In this document: in pieces, positions 41,636 to 49,839 of the stretch
How the letters are laid out: the number at the start of each line of letters is the position of its first letter
Position numbering within the stretch: position 1 is the stretch's first letter
Source of the DNA: Nitrospirota bacterium
Lineage (GTDB): Bacteria; Nitrospirota; Nitrospiria; Nitrospirales; Nitrospiraceae
Direction: 5' to 3'
Assembly (NCBI GenBank): GCA_026387665.1
Contig: JAPLLG010000007.1
Coordinates: 248,001 to 312,000 of the forward strand
Length of the DNA stretch: 64,000 bases
Program-made: the position numbers and the translations under genes
Notes under the pieces: model-generated
What the model saw: only the letters and a program-made list of their open reading frames with translations
Databases searched by the model: none
Told to the model about the DNA's origin: nothing

Positions 41636-41680
41636 CTTACCATTTAACGGAATATCGAATAGCCCGCGACAGGCATGCGA

Positions 41681-42862
41681 TCAGCGGTTGGGCAATACGG
41701 GGATTTCTTTCCCGAGCGTCGAAGGTTCATCCGACGGCGGAGTCATCGGCTCCCATCCTTCGTTCGACGAAGCCACCGACTCCCCATTTCCTTCAGCTTC
41801 CTTTTCCTTGGCCATCTGCTCGACCTCTTGAATCAAGGTGTCCATCAACTCTTCGATGGGCACCTTGCGGACGAGCTTGCCCTTCTTGAAGAGGATACCC
41901 TTGCCTTCACCACCAGCAATCCCGATATCCGCTTCCTTGCCCTCGCCGATCCCGTTCACGACACAGCCGAGAACCGACACATTGAGCGGGGTCTTGATAT
42001 GACCCAGCTTCTTTTCCAATTCGTTGGCCAACTTCACCACATCGATCTCGACACGACCACAGGTCGGACAGGCGATGACATTGATCCCGCGATGGCGCAG
42101 CTCGAGCGACTTCAGGATCTCGAACCCCACCTTCACTTCCTCGACCGGATCAGCGGCCAGGGACACACGCAAGGTGTCGCCGATGCCCTGCGAGAGCAAG
42201 TAGCCAAGCCCCATGGTCGACTTAACGGCCCCCGTCATCAACGTTCCCGCCTCTGTAATACCGATGTGCAAGGGATAATCGGACTGGTGCGCAAACAACC
42301 AATAGGCATCAATCGCATGGTGCACGTCGGAGGCCTTGAGCGAGACCTTCATGTTCGTGAAGCCCACATCCTCTAACGCATGTACGGCATTGAGGGCCGA
42401 CTCGGCCAAGGCTTCCGGCGACGGCCAGCCATACTTATCCAGCAGCGGACGCTCGAGCGAGCCTCCATTGACGCCGATGCGTAAGGGAATGCCTCGCTCG
42501 TTGACGGCCTTAATGACTTCTTCAACTTTCCACCAGGCCCCGATGTTGCCGGGGTTGATCCGGACGCAATCGACAACCTCGGCAGCCTTCACCGCCAGCC
42601 GATGGTCGAAATGAATATCCGCGATCAAGGGCACCGTCATCGCCGCTTTGATCTGGGGCAGCACCGCCGCCGCCTCATCGTCCGGCACGGCCACACGGAT
42701 GACTTCGCACCCGGCCGCCTCCAGCTGACGAATTTGCTCGATCGTGGCAACGACATCGCGCGTATCGGTCGAACACATCGACTGCACAGAGATCGGCGCG
42801 TCTCCACCGATCTTCAGCTTGCCGACCGTGATCTGCCTGGTTTTCCGTCTCGTAATATGCAT
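41681..42862 (-). CDS. ispG: 4-hydroxy-3-methylbut-2-enyl diphosphate synthase
   Basis: 393-residue MEP-pathway enzyme (GcpE) that reduces methylerythritol cyclodiphosphate. The N-terminal barrel has VQSMCSTDTRDV, LIADIHFDHRLA and VRINPGNIG; the C-terminal [4Fe-4S] domain has ACPTCGRVEIDV and NVSVLGCVVNGIGEGKEADIGIAGG. The C-terminus carries an extra acidic tail of about 40 residues (EGNGESVASSNEGWEP...) not needed by the family. It follows dxs after 53 bases and is probably cotranscribed. Confidence 0.97.
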   Translation of the reverse strand: MHITRRKTRQITVGKLKIGGDAPISVQSMCSTDTRDVVATIEQIRQLEAAGCEVIRVAVPDDEAAAVLPQIKAAMTVPLIADIHFDHRLAVKAAEVVDCVRINPGNIGAWWKVEEVIKAVNERGIPLRIGVNGGSLERPLLDKYGWPSPEALAESALNAVHALEDVGFTNMKVSLKASDVHHAIDAYWLFAHQSDYPLHIGITEAGTLMTGAVKSTMGLGYLLSQGIGDTLRVSLAADPVEEVKVGFEILKSLELRHRGINVIACPTCGRVEIDVVKLANELEKKLGHIKTPLNVSVLGCVVNGIGEGKEADIGIAGGEGKGILFKKGKLVRKVPIEELMDTLIQEVEQMAKEKEAEGNGESVASSNEGWEPMTPPSDEPSTLGKEIPVLPNR

Positions 42863-42915
42863 GACTGGTGTTCGTCCGGTACTTTTGCCTTTTTACTTAT
42901 TCATTTTGACTTGCA

Positions 42916-44865
42916 CTAGCTTCCCTGCTCATCTCCATGCGGCAACCGATCGGCCAAGGACGCGAGCGTGCGCTGCTCGCGCGAGGGAGCCGGCGCCTGA
43001 CCGATCAATTCCTTCACGCTCTGATAAATGCCCTCCGCTGTCAGCCCGTACCGTTCGCGCAGGAAATCCTGCGGCCCCTGCTCGATGTACCAATCAGGCA
43101 ACCCGAGGACCCTCGTTCTCACATCCGTGACGCCACCGTCGGACAGGGCCTCGAGGACCGCGGACCCGAACCCGCCCATCTTACAGCCCTCTTCCACCGT
43201 CACCACATAGCGAACCTTCTTCGCCACCTCGACGATCAAGTCCTGATCCAGCGGCTTCACAAAACGCGCATTCACGACCGCGGTGGAAATACCTTCCTGC
43301 TCAAGCCGCTTCGCCGCCGTCACCGCATGCCAGACCGGCACACCGATCGCGATGATGGCGACCTCCGTGCCTTCCTGCAGCAGCTCGCCCCTCCCCATCG
43401 GCAAGGCCTTCGGCTCCCGATCCATCGTGACGCCCAGGCTCAGTCCGCGCGGATACCGCACCGAGGCAGGCCCGTCATGCTGAACACAGGTTTTCAACAT
43501 ATGCTGCAACTCATTTTCATCCTTCGGCGCCATCACGACCATGTTCGGCATGTGCCGCATAAACGCATAGTCGAAGGCCCCGTGATGCGTCGTCCCGTCT
43601 TCCGCCACCAGCCCACCTCGGTCGATGCAGAAGGTTACCGGCAGATTCTGTGTCGCGACGTCATGCACCACCTGGTCATAGGCCCGCTGTAAAAATGTGG
43701 AGTAGAGCGCCACGACCGGACGAAGGCCCTGGGTCGCAAGACCGGCCGCAAAGGTCACCGCATGCTGCTCGGCAATGCCCACGTCATAGATTCGGTCCGG
43801 AAACTCTTTCTCGAAAATATTCAGGCCGGTTCCCTCGCACATCGCAGCCGTAATCGCGACGATCCGCTTGTCCGCTCGGGCCAGCTTCACCAATGATTCG
43901 ATGGCAATCTGCGTATAGGATGGACGGGCCGCTTTTTTCGCGGGGACTCCGGTCTCCCGCACAAAGGGAGGACAGGCATGGAACCACACGGGATTCTTGA
44001 CCGCCGGCTCGTAGCCCAACCCCTTTTTCGTGATGACATGGAGCAGCACCGGCCCCTTCATCTTCAGCACATTTTCCAAGGTAGGCAGCAGATGCTCGAA
44101 ATTATGCCCGTCGATCGGTCCCGCATACCGGAACCCCAACTCTTCAAAAAGCAGCCCCGGAAGGATCGCGCCCTTGGCCAACTCTTCAGCGCGACGAGCC
44201 CACTTCTGCATGTCATGCCCGATGTGAGGGATTTTCCCCAGCAAGTGGCCAGTTTCCTCCCGCATCTTGGTGTAAAACTCTCCGGTAAAGGTCCGGTTCA
44301 AATAGGAGGAAATGGCGCCCACGTTCTTCGAAATAGACATTTGGTTGTCGTTCAGAATCACCAGGAAGTCTTTGTCCAGGCCACCTGCATGGTGCAAACC
44401 TTCCAGGGTCATCCCGGCCGTCATAGCTCCATCCCCGACCACACAAACCACTTTATGCTTCTGCGCCAATTGCTCACGGGCTGCGACCATTCCATAGGCG
44501 GCAGACACACCGGTGCCGGCATGGCCCGCATTGAACGTGTCGTAGACGCTTTCCTCGCGCTTGGTGAAGCCGCTCATGCCCCCGTACTGACGAAGCGTGT
44601 GGAATTGCTCCCTGCGGCCCGTGAGCAATTTATGGGCATAGGCTTGATTGCTGGTGTCCCATACGATCTTGTCCTTGGGCGTATCGAGCAGGTAATGCAG
44701 GGCGACCGTCAGTTCAATCACTCCGAGGTTCGAGGCCAGGTGACCTCCGACGTTAGAGACCACGCCGATAATCTGTTCCCGCAACTCCTGACACAAGACA
44801 GGAAACTGCGCCGGCGATAGCCGCTTCAGATCGGCAGGGCTTTGAATGGTCTTCAAGATCGACAT
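42916..44865 (-). CDS. dxs: 1-deoxy-D-xylulose-5-phosphate synthase
   Basis: 649-residue thiamine-diphosphate enzyme that condenses pyruvate and glyceraldehyde-3-phosphate, first step of the MEP pathway. Motifs: GVIELTVALHYLLDTPKDKIVWD, the ThDP site VCVVGDGAMTAGMTLEGL, YAGPIDGHN, and the pyrimidine domain DVGIAEQHAVTFAAGLA and DRGGLVAEDGTTHHGAFD. ATG 44865 has AAGGAG nine bases upstream; the longer frame to 44904 has none. First gene of the dxs-ispG unit. Confidence 0.97.
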   Translation of the reverse strand: MSILKTIQSPADLKRLSPAQFPVLCQELREQIIGVVSNVGGHLASNLGVIELTVALHYLLDTPKDKIVWDTSNQAYAHKLLTGRREQFHTLRQYGGMSGFTKREESVYDTFNAGHAGTGVSAAYGMVAAREQLAQKHKVVCVVGDGAMTAGMTLEGLHHAGGLDKDFLVILNDNQMSISKNVGAISSYLNRTFTGEFYTKMREETGHLLGKIPHIGHDMQKWARRAEELAKGAILPGLLFEELGFRYAGPIDGHNFEHLLPTLENVLKMKGPVLLHVITKKGLGYEPAVKNPVWFHACPPFVRETGVPAKKAARPSYTQIAIESLVKLARADKRIVAITAAMCEGTGLNIFEKEFPDRIYDVGIAEQHAVTFAAGLATQGLRPVVALYSTFLQRAYDQVVHDVATQNLPVTFCIDRGGLVAEDGTTHHGAFDYAFMRHMPNMVVMAPKDENELQHMLKTCVQHDGPASVRYPRGLSLGVTMDREPKALPMGRGELLQEGTEVAIIAIGVPVWHAVTAAKRLEQEGISTAVVNARFVKPLDQDLIVEVAKKVRYVVTVEEGCKMGGFGSAVLEALSDGGVTDVRTRVLGLPDWYIEQGPQDFLRERYGLTAEGIYQSVKELIGQAPAPSREQRTLASLADRLPHGDEQGS

Positions 44866-44963
44866 AGCAGATGCTCCTTTGCGTATATGCAGGGGCTCGC
44901 ACAACGAACTGGACTCAGATGAGTATGGCGCAGCAGCATAGCAGCTTAGACACTAGCAAGGGC

Positions 44964-44992
44964 ATCCTCACACAAAAGTCACGTATTGTCAA
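44964..44992 (-). promoter_or_regulatory. Candidate dxs promoter
   Basis: Minus strand TTGACA (44987-44992) and GAGGAT (44964-44969) with 17-base spacing, about 99 bases before the dxs ATG. The -35 box is perfect, the -10 box poor. Confidence 0.45.
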
Positions 44993-45073
44993 GCAGTTAG
45001 CTGGCTCAGTCGTGAACCCACGTCCCGTATGGCTCGAATCGGGAGTGCGCGTCCGATCCCTCGCAATGGTCGA

Positions 45074-46276
45074 TCAATAGGGGAAGTCCAGGCCTGCAAA
45101 GATCGCTCCCCCCTCCCGGCTATAACCATAGTCGACCCGCCCGACGACATTAGGCCGAACGACTCCGCGAAATCCGATACCAGGAGTCAATCGATAGCTA
45201 TGAAAGCTGACTTTTTTATAGTCGTTGAAGACCTGTCCTGTATCCAAAAACGGGGCAATCTCGAAGTCCGCATTGACGCCCGCCACCTTTGCGCGGGCCA
45301 AATGAATGCGCTCCTCGATGCTGAGCGACAGGAGGTGCTTGTCAATGAAACGATCGCCGCCGAATCCGCGCAGGTTGTTTTGCCCCCCCAGCGAACTTTG
45401 CTCGAAGAACGGGACTTGCGACCCGATCGTCGCCTGTAGATCCCCCCGCACGACCAGGATCGCGCGCTTCGATTCGCTGGGGAACAGCTTCTTCACCTCG
45501 ATCTCATAGCGGGAGTAGACGGGATGATCGCCGTTGCGGAGACTCTGGTTGAGCTCCGCGTAGGCCGTCACGGCCATCCCATCAGTCGGCGACACGAGAT
45601 TATTGCGCGTATCATAATAGAACGTTGCCCGGTGCCCCAGAATAAGCGACTCGCCCTGCACCCCATCCACCTGAGGAAATCGGTCGCCGGTAAAGGGGAG
45701 ATCCGTCGCGCCTTTTTGCAGATGCACGTCGCGAAGCCGCTGCCCGACGGCAATCTGCGTCACTTCGTTCGCATGGACCCCGAACCGCCAGTTCAGCCTC
45801 GTTTCACGCGCCGTGTAGTTCGTTTCCTTCGACTCCTGCGTGGCTTGCCCGATGTCAAAGAACCGCGAGGTGGCATTTTTGAAAAACGAAGCGCCGAAAT
45901 TCAACGAGTAGCGGCCCTGATTAAACGCCGGATCGGCGTAGCTGAATACCACCTTGCGCTCGATCCGTTCCGTGAAGGAGCCGATGAATCGCAGCTCCCG
46001 TCCGCCCGGCTCGTAGCGAAACACATTGAGCGCGCCGCGCGTCCCGACGATAGAGTTTCGAATAAGCATCGGCGCGACGATATACTTCAACTCTCCGTCC
46101 GGATCCGTGATTAGAATCGGCACGAGCAGGCCGGCGTCACTCCCATCGTTGCGGGTGCTCGACACGGAAGGAACCGGAAAATATTCGACGCCGGCTGTGA
46201 CCTGCTCCGGCAGCGCGATGAGACTCGCCACACAGGACACGAACACAACGGCGATGAGGCCGCGCAGGCTGAGCAT
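45074..46276 (-). CDS. BamA/Omp85-like outer-membrane beta-barrel
   Basis: 400 residues. Signal peptide (LIAVVFVSCVASLIALPEQVTA), no POTRA domains, then a barrel of the surface-antigen/Omp85 type with alternating strands (FYYDTRNNLVSPTDGMAVTAYAE, QSSLGGQNNLRGFGGDRF containing the RGF motif, PGIGFRGVVRPNVVGRVDYG) and an aromatic C-terminus (FAGLDFPY). RGF is a hallmark of loop 6. It is the last gene of the shc-hpnG-mla operon, so it may export or insert lipids at the outer membrane. A role in hopanoid transport is inference from position. Confidence 0.85.
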   Translation of the reverse strand: MLSLRGLIAVVFVSCVASLIALPEQVTAGVEYFPVPSVSSTRNDGSDAGLLVPILITDPDGELKYIVAPMLIRNSIVGTRGALNVFRYEPGGRELRFIGSFTERIERKVVFSYADPAFNQGRYSLNFGASFFKNATSRFFDIGQATQESKETNYTARETRLNWRFGVHANEVTQIAVGQRLRDVHLQKGATDLPFTGDRFPQVDGVQGESLILGHRATFYYDTRNNLVSPTDGMAVTAYAELNQSLRNGDHPVYSRYEIEVKKLFPSESKRAILVVRGDLQATIGSQVPFFEQSSLGGQNNLRGFGGDRFIDKHLLSLSIEERIHLARAKVAGVNADFEIAPFLDTGQVFNDYKKVSFHSYRLTPGIGFRGVVRPNVVGRVDYGYSREGGAIFAGLDFPY

Positions 46277-46293
46277 GGAATTCCTGAAGCGAG

Positions 46294-46947
46294 TTACGGA
46301 GCTTTAATCTTATCGGATTTCTTGCGAAGCTGGTCCACGAGGTCGGCATACGACGAGTCGCGAAGAATCTTTGAAAACTGTCCGCGGTAATTATTCACCA
46401 GGCTCACCCCGTCCACCACCACGTCGTAAACCCGCCACTCCACACCCTTGTTGAGGAGCCGGTAGTCAAGAGGGATTTCGGTCTTACCAGTGAGCACCTT
46501 CGTGCGCACCTCGGCATAGTCTTTTTCCGTCCGTTCGTTGATGTACTGCACGCCCTCACCGGAATAGGTCTCAATCTTGTCCGCATAGGAGTTGGTGAGC
46601 AGCGTTCTGAACAGTCCAACGAACTCCTGTCTGTCTTTGTCGGCCAATGTTTTCCACGGAGCCCCGAGCGCCCGGCTGGACATTTCTTGATAGTCGAACC
46701 GGTCCCCGACAGCTTTCTCCAAGCGTTGCCGACGCTCTTCCGCTCTCGGCGATTGCTTAAGCTCCTTGTCCTGGATAATTTTCAACACGTCATCGATGGT
46801 GCCTTTCATGGCCTCAGTTGCGCCACCAGCCACTGCCGGCTGGACGGCCACCCAACCAAACAACGCGAGCGCACAGACCACTCCGCTCGCGACCCTGCCC
46901 CAGCTCCATCTCTGCGCCTGCACCACGGCAGATCCCTTGATCTCCAT
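46294..46947 (-). CDS. mlaC: MlaC-type periplasmic phospholipid carrier
   Basis: 217 residues from ATG 46947 (GGGAGG five bases upstream). A signal peptide (VVCALALFGWVAVQPAVAGG) precedes the MlaC/Ttg2D fold: DVLKIIQDKELKQSPRAEERRQRL, RFDYQEMSSRALG, WKTLADKDRQEFVGLF and the YDVVVDGVSLVNNYRGQFSKIL C-terminal block. It ferries lipids between MlaFED in the inner membrane and the outer membrane. HpnM of hopanoid clusters belongs to the same family. Confidence 0.93.
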   Translation of the reverse strand: MEIKGSAVVQAQRWSWGRVASGVVCALALFGWVAVQPAVAGGATEAMKGTIDDVLKIIQDKELKQSPRAEERRQRLEKAVGDRFDYQEMSSRALGAPWKTLADKDRQEFVGLFRTLLTNSYADKIETYSGEGVQYINERTEKDYAEVRTKVLTGKTEIPLDYRLLNKGVEWRVYDVVVDGVSLVNNYRGQFSKILRDSSYADLVDQLRKKSDKIKAP

Positions 46948-46992
46948 ATCGCCTCCCTTATGAGCGTCCAATCCAGCGCCGCCGCCGGCCCA

Positions 46993-47436
46993 TCAGTTCA
47001 CTTTGCCATGCACATACTGGCTGACCAATTCCTCCAGATCGAGACCCGATTCCGTATCGCGGATCGTTTCACCAGGCTTCAGCGGATCGCCCCCTCCACC
47101 CGGAGACAGGGCCAAGAACTTCTCGCCGATGATTCCACGAGTCTTGATCGAGGCAATGGTGTCCGTGTAGAGCTTGACGGTGTTGTTGACCGCCAGCTTC
47201 ACCATCGCGCGATCCTCGTTGAGCGTAATCCCGCGGACCCGCCCGACTTCGACGCCGGCGATTTCAACAGTCGACCCGGCCTTGAGCCCCGAGGCGGTAT
47301 TGAACTGCGCGTCCACTTCATAGACGTCGCCCCCGACCAGCTCGAGCTTTCCTAGCTTGATCGACAGGTACCCGAGGCATAAAATACCGACGAGCACGAA
47401 GAAGCCGACCATAATCTCTAACTTGGCTTTTTCCAT
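46993..47436 (-). CDS. mlaD: MlaD-type MCE protein
   Basis: 147 residues. One N-terminal membrane helix (EIMVGFFVLVGILCLGYLSIKLG) is followed by a single MCE domain (YEVDAQFNTASGLKAGSTVEIAGVEVGRVRGI...IKTRGIIGEKFLALSPG). MlaD forms the hexameric lipid channel on the periplasmic face of MlaFE. It lies 16 bases after mlaF. Confidence 0.95.
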   Translation of the reverse strand: MEKAKLEIMVGFFVLVGILCLGYLSIKLGKLELVGGDVYEVDAQFNTASGLKAGSTVEIAGVEVGRVRGITLNEDRAMVKLAVNNTVKLYTDTIASIKTRGIIGEKFLALSPGGGGDPLKPGETIRDTESGLDLEELVSQYVHGKVN

Positions 47437-47452
47437 TCTTGCTACTCCTCCC

Positions 47453-48217
47453 TCACCCTACGTGCGACCCTGGCAACACCACCGTCCCGCCGACGGAAAT
47501 GAATTCTTGAATGTTCGGATCGGTAATCTGCTGGAACTCAGCGGCCGGGGCCATCGCCGCAATCTTGCCATTCCGGAGCATCGCCACCCAATCGGAAATC
47601 GCGAAGATCTCCGGAATTTCATGGCTGACCATGACCGCCGTAAAGCCGAACCGTCGTTGCGTCGCGACGATCAAATCATGAATTGATTTCGCCATCAAGG
47701 GATCCAGTCCGGTTGTCGGCTCATCGAACAGGATGATCTCCGGCTCCATGACCAACGCGCGCGCCAAACCCGCCCGCTTGCGCATGCCTCCGCTCAACTC
47801 GGCGGGAAACTTGTGGCCCATCCCCACCAACCCGACTTGCGCCAGCTTTTCCTCGACCCGCCGCGTCACCTCCGGCCCCTTCATCCGTAATTTCTCTCGC
47901 AACGGAAACGCCACGTTCTCAAAAACGGAGAGGGAATCGAACAGGGCCGCGCCTTGGAACAGCATGGCAAACCGCTTCCGCACATCGTTCAACTTCGTGC
48001 CGGATAAGCGGGAGATCTCCACATCGCCGATCCAGACTTCGCCGCGATCCGGCTGCAGGAGCCCGATCATGTGCTTAAGGAGCACGCTCTTTCCCGACCC
48101 ACTCCCACCGATGATGGTCGTCAGCTTGCCGACGGGAATCGAAAGATCCACCCCTTGCAGGACCGGCTGCCCACCCAACTTCTTTTCGATGCCAATCAGC
48201 TTGATCATGGGTGTCAT
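47453..48217 (-). CDS. mlaF: MlaF ABC transporter ATPase
   Basis: 254 residues from ATG 48217, overlapping the mlaE stop (ATGA). Walker A GGSGSGKS, Q-loop, ABC signature LSGGMRKRAGLARAL, Walker B IILFDEPTTGLDP and H-switch VSHEI are all present. It powers the lipid transport complex. The longer frame from 48247 lies inside mlaE and is unlikely. Confidence 0.95.
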   Translation of the reverse strand: MTPMIKLIGIEKKLGGQPVLQGVDLSIPVGKLTTIIGGSGSGKSVLLKHMIGLLQPDRGEVWIGDVEISRLSGTKLNDVRKRFAMLFQGAALFDSLSVFENVAFPLREKLRMKGPEVTRRVEEKLAQVGLVGMGHKFPAELSGGMRKRAGLARALVMEPEIILFDEPTTGLDPLMAKSIHDLIVATQRRFGFTAVMVSHEIPEIFAISDWVAMLRNGKIAAMAPAAEFQQITDPNIQEFISVGGTVVLPGSHVG

Positions 48218-48987
48218 AACAAAACCGAGGTGAGAAAATAATCCCACACGAGAATGACCACCGAGCTCAGCACCACCGCTTCCGTAGTGGCCGTCCCCAG
48301 CCCCTCTGCGCTCTGTCTCGTATGGTACCCTTTATAGGAACAGATCCAGGTGATGATCAGCCCGAAGCTGATCGACTTGAGAATTCCGCCGTAGATGTCT
48401 TTCCATTCCACGGCCGACTCGATCGAATTCCAATAGGACCCCGCGTTGACTCCCAGCAGATCCACCCCGACGACATAGCCGCCATAGATACCGACCACAT
48501 CGAAGATGGCCACGAGCAACGGCACCCCGATCAACCCGGCCACCAGCTTCGGCGCGATCAAATACTGCATCGGATTGATCGCCATGGTATCGAGCGCATC
48601 GATCTGCTCGGTAATCCGCATGATGCCGACTTCCGCCGTCATGGCCGAACCGGCCCTGGCGGTTACCATTAATGCGGCTAACACCGGCCCCAGCTCCCGG
48701 ATCATGCTCAAGGCCACCGCGGAGCCCAGCAACCCCTCTGAGCCGAACTTCCGCAAACTATAGTAGCCTTGCAGCGCGAGGACCATGCCGGTGAACCCGG
48801 CGGTCAAGACCACAACGAATGTCGATTTGTATCCGATAAAATGGAGCTGCTTCAGCATGTGGGAAAACCGGAAGGGAGGCCTTGTCAGCCAGGCAAAGGC
48901 CGACAAGACAAACAGCAGCATGCGGCCCATCTCCTGCACGCGAGTGACCACCGACGCACCAAGCCGTTCAACCATATTCAATACCAT
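48214..48987 (-). CDS. mlaE: MlaE permease
   Basis: 257 residues with five to six membrane helices; the MlaE family block is seen as TGMVLALQGYYSLRKFG, LGPVLAALMVTARAGSAMTAEVGIMRITEQIDAL and IPRVLA-like LVAGLIGVPLLV. ATG 48987 has AGG six bases upstream; a GTG one codon earlier is possible. It lies four bases after the HpnG-like gene. Together with MlaF and MlaD it forms the inner-membrane lipid pump. Confidence 0.95.
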   Translation of the reverse strand: MVLNMVERLGASVVTRVQEMGRMLLFVLSAFAWLTRPPFRFSHMLKQLHFIGYKSTFVVVLTAGFTGMVLALQGYYSLRKFGSEGLLGSAVALSMIRELGPVLAALMVTARAGSAMTAEVGIMRITEQIDALDTMAINPMQYLIAPKLVAGLIGVPLLVAIFDVVGIYGGYVVGVDLLGVNAGSYWNSIESAVEWKDIYGGILKSISFGLIITWICSYKGYHTRQSAEGLGTATTEAVVLSSVVILVWDYFLTSVLL

Positions 48988-48990
48988 CAC

Positions 48991-49839
48991 TTACCTGAGC
49001 TCACGACGTAAGCCGCCGCCCGCTTCCGCATAATGTTGGAACCATTCCGTCAATCGATCCGCGGCTACCCGACTCTGTTGCCGAAGCCGATTTAACCCCG
49101 CCAAACTGGACGGACGGCTGATGAGCGACCATATACCTTGAACCCAGCCAGTGGGCCTGAGAAAGAGATTGAAGTCAAGCGGAAGATCTTCATCCTCGAG
49201 ATCGGAGACCGTCCGCATGATCGCCATGGGCATTCCTTGTTCCCGAGCCGCCGCTGCAATGGCGGCGCTTTCCATATCAAGTCCGGTCGCACCGGTCAAC
49301 TGGCGCAGTCGACGCTTCTCCTCGGCCTGCCACAGTACGATCGGCACAGATACGACCGCTCCCGTTCGCACGACCATCCCTGCATCCTGCGCTACGGCAA
49401 AACAGCCCGACAGCACAGCCTCATCGCACAGCAGAGAATCGCCCTTCATCATCCCGGCCTCTTCGATATCGAGAGGGAAAACCTCCGTGCCCAACATGAG
49501 GTCTCCCACCTGAGCCGGTGCGAGCGCACAAGCGAAACCCGTTGATATGACCAGCGACATGGCCTGCGTCGCGAGCACCTTTCGCGCGACCCTGCCAGCC
49601 GCCTCGGGACCGACGCCGGTCTGGATCAGCCAGTAGGCACGATCCCCGCTCTGCCCGATATGACAACGGACGCCCGCGACCGTCGCCACACGATCCGTGG
49701 GAAGTGCGCGCCTGACAGCCTGCAGTTCCCAGCGAGTCGCGGCAAAGATGCCAATGGGAAGTACCGAAGATTCTGAGCAGGATGGCCCCGCGCCAACGAC
49801 GGAAGTCGAAGAAATGCTCACGGATTGGCTCGATGGCAC
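48991..49839 (-). CDS. hpnG: HpnG-like adenosylhopane phosphorylase
   Basis: 282 residues of the nucleoside-phosphorylase superfamily. FAATRWELQAVRRAL, VISTGFACALAPAQVGDLMLGTEVFP and the substrate-binding GLDMESAAIAAAAREQGMP (MTA/SAH-nucleosidase-like Met-Glu-Ser) are visible. HpnG removes adenine from adenosylhopane (made by HpnH) to give ribosylhopane. Position next to shc supports HpnG over a general MTA nucleosidase. The start is GTG 49839, overlapping shc by 22 bases; no ATG precedes the core. Confidence 0.85.
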   Translation of the reverse strand: MPSSQSVSISSTSVVGAGPSCSESSVLPIGIFAATRWELQAVRRALPTDRVATVAGVRCHIGQSGDRAYWLIQTGVGPEAAGRVARKVLATQAMSLVISTGFACALAPAQVGDLMLGTEVFPLDIEEAGMMKGDSLLCDEAVLSGCFAVAQDAGMVVRTGAVVSVPIVLWQAEEKRRLRQLTGATGLDMESAAIAAAAREQGMPMAIMRTVSDLEDEDLPLDFNLFLRPTGWVQGIWSLISRPSSLAGLNRLRQQSRVAADRLTEWFQHYAEAGGGLRRELR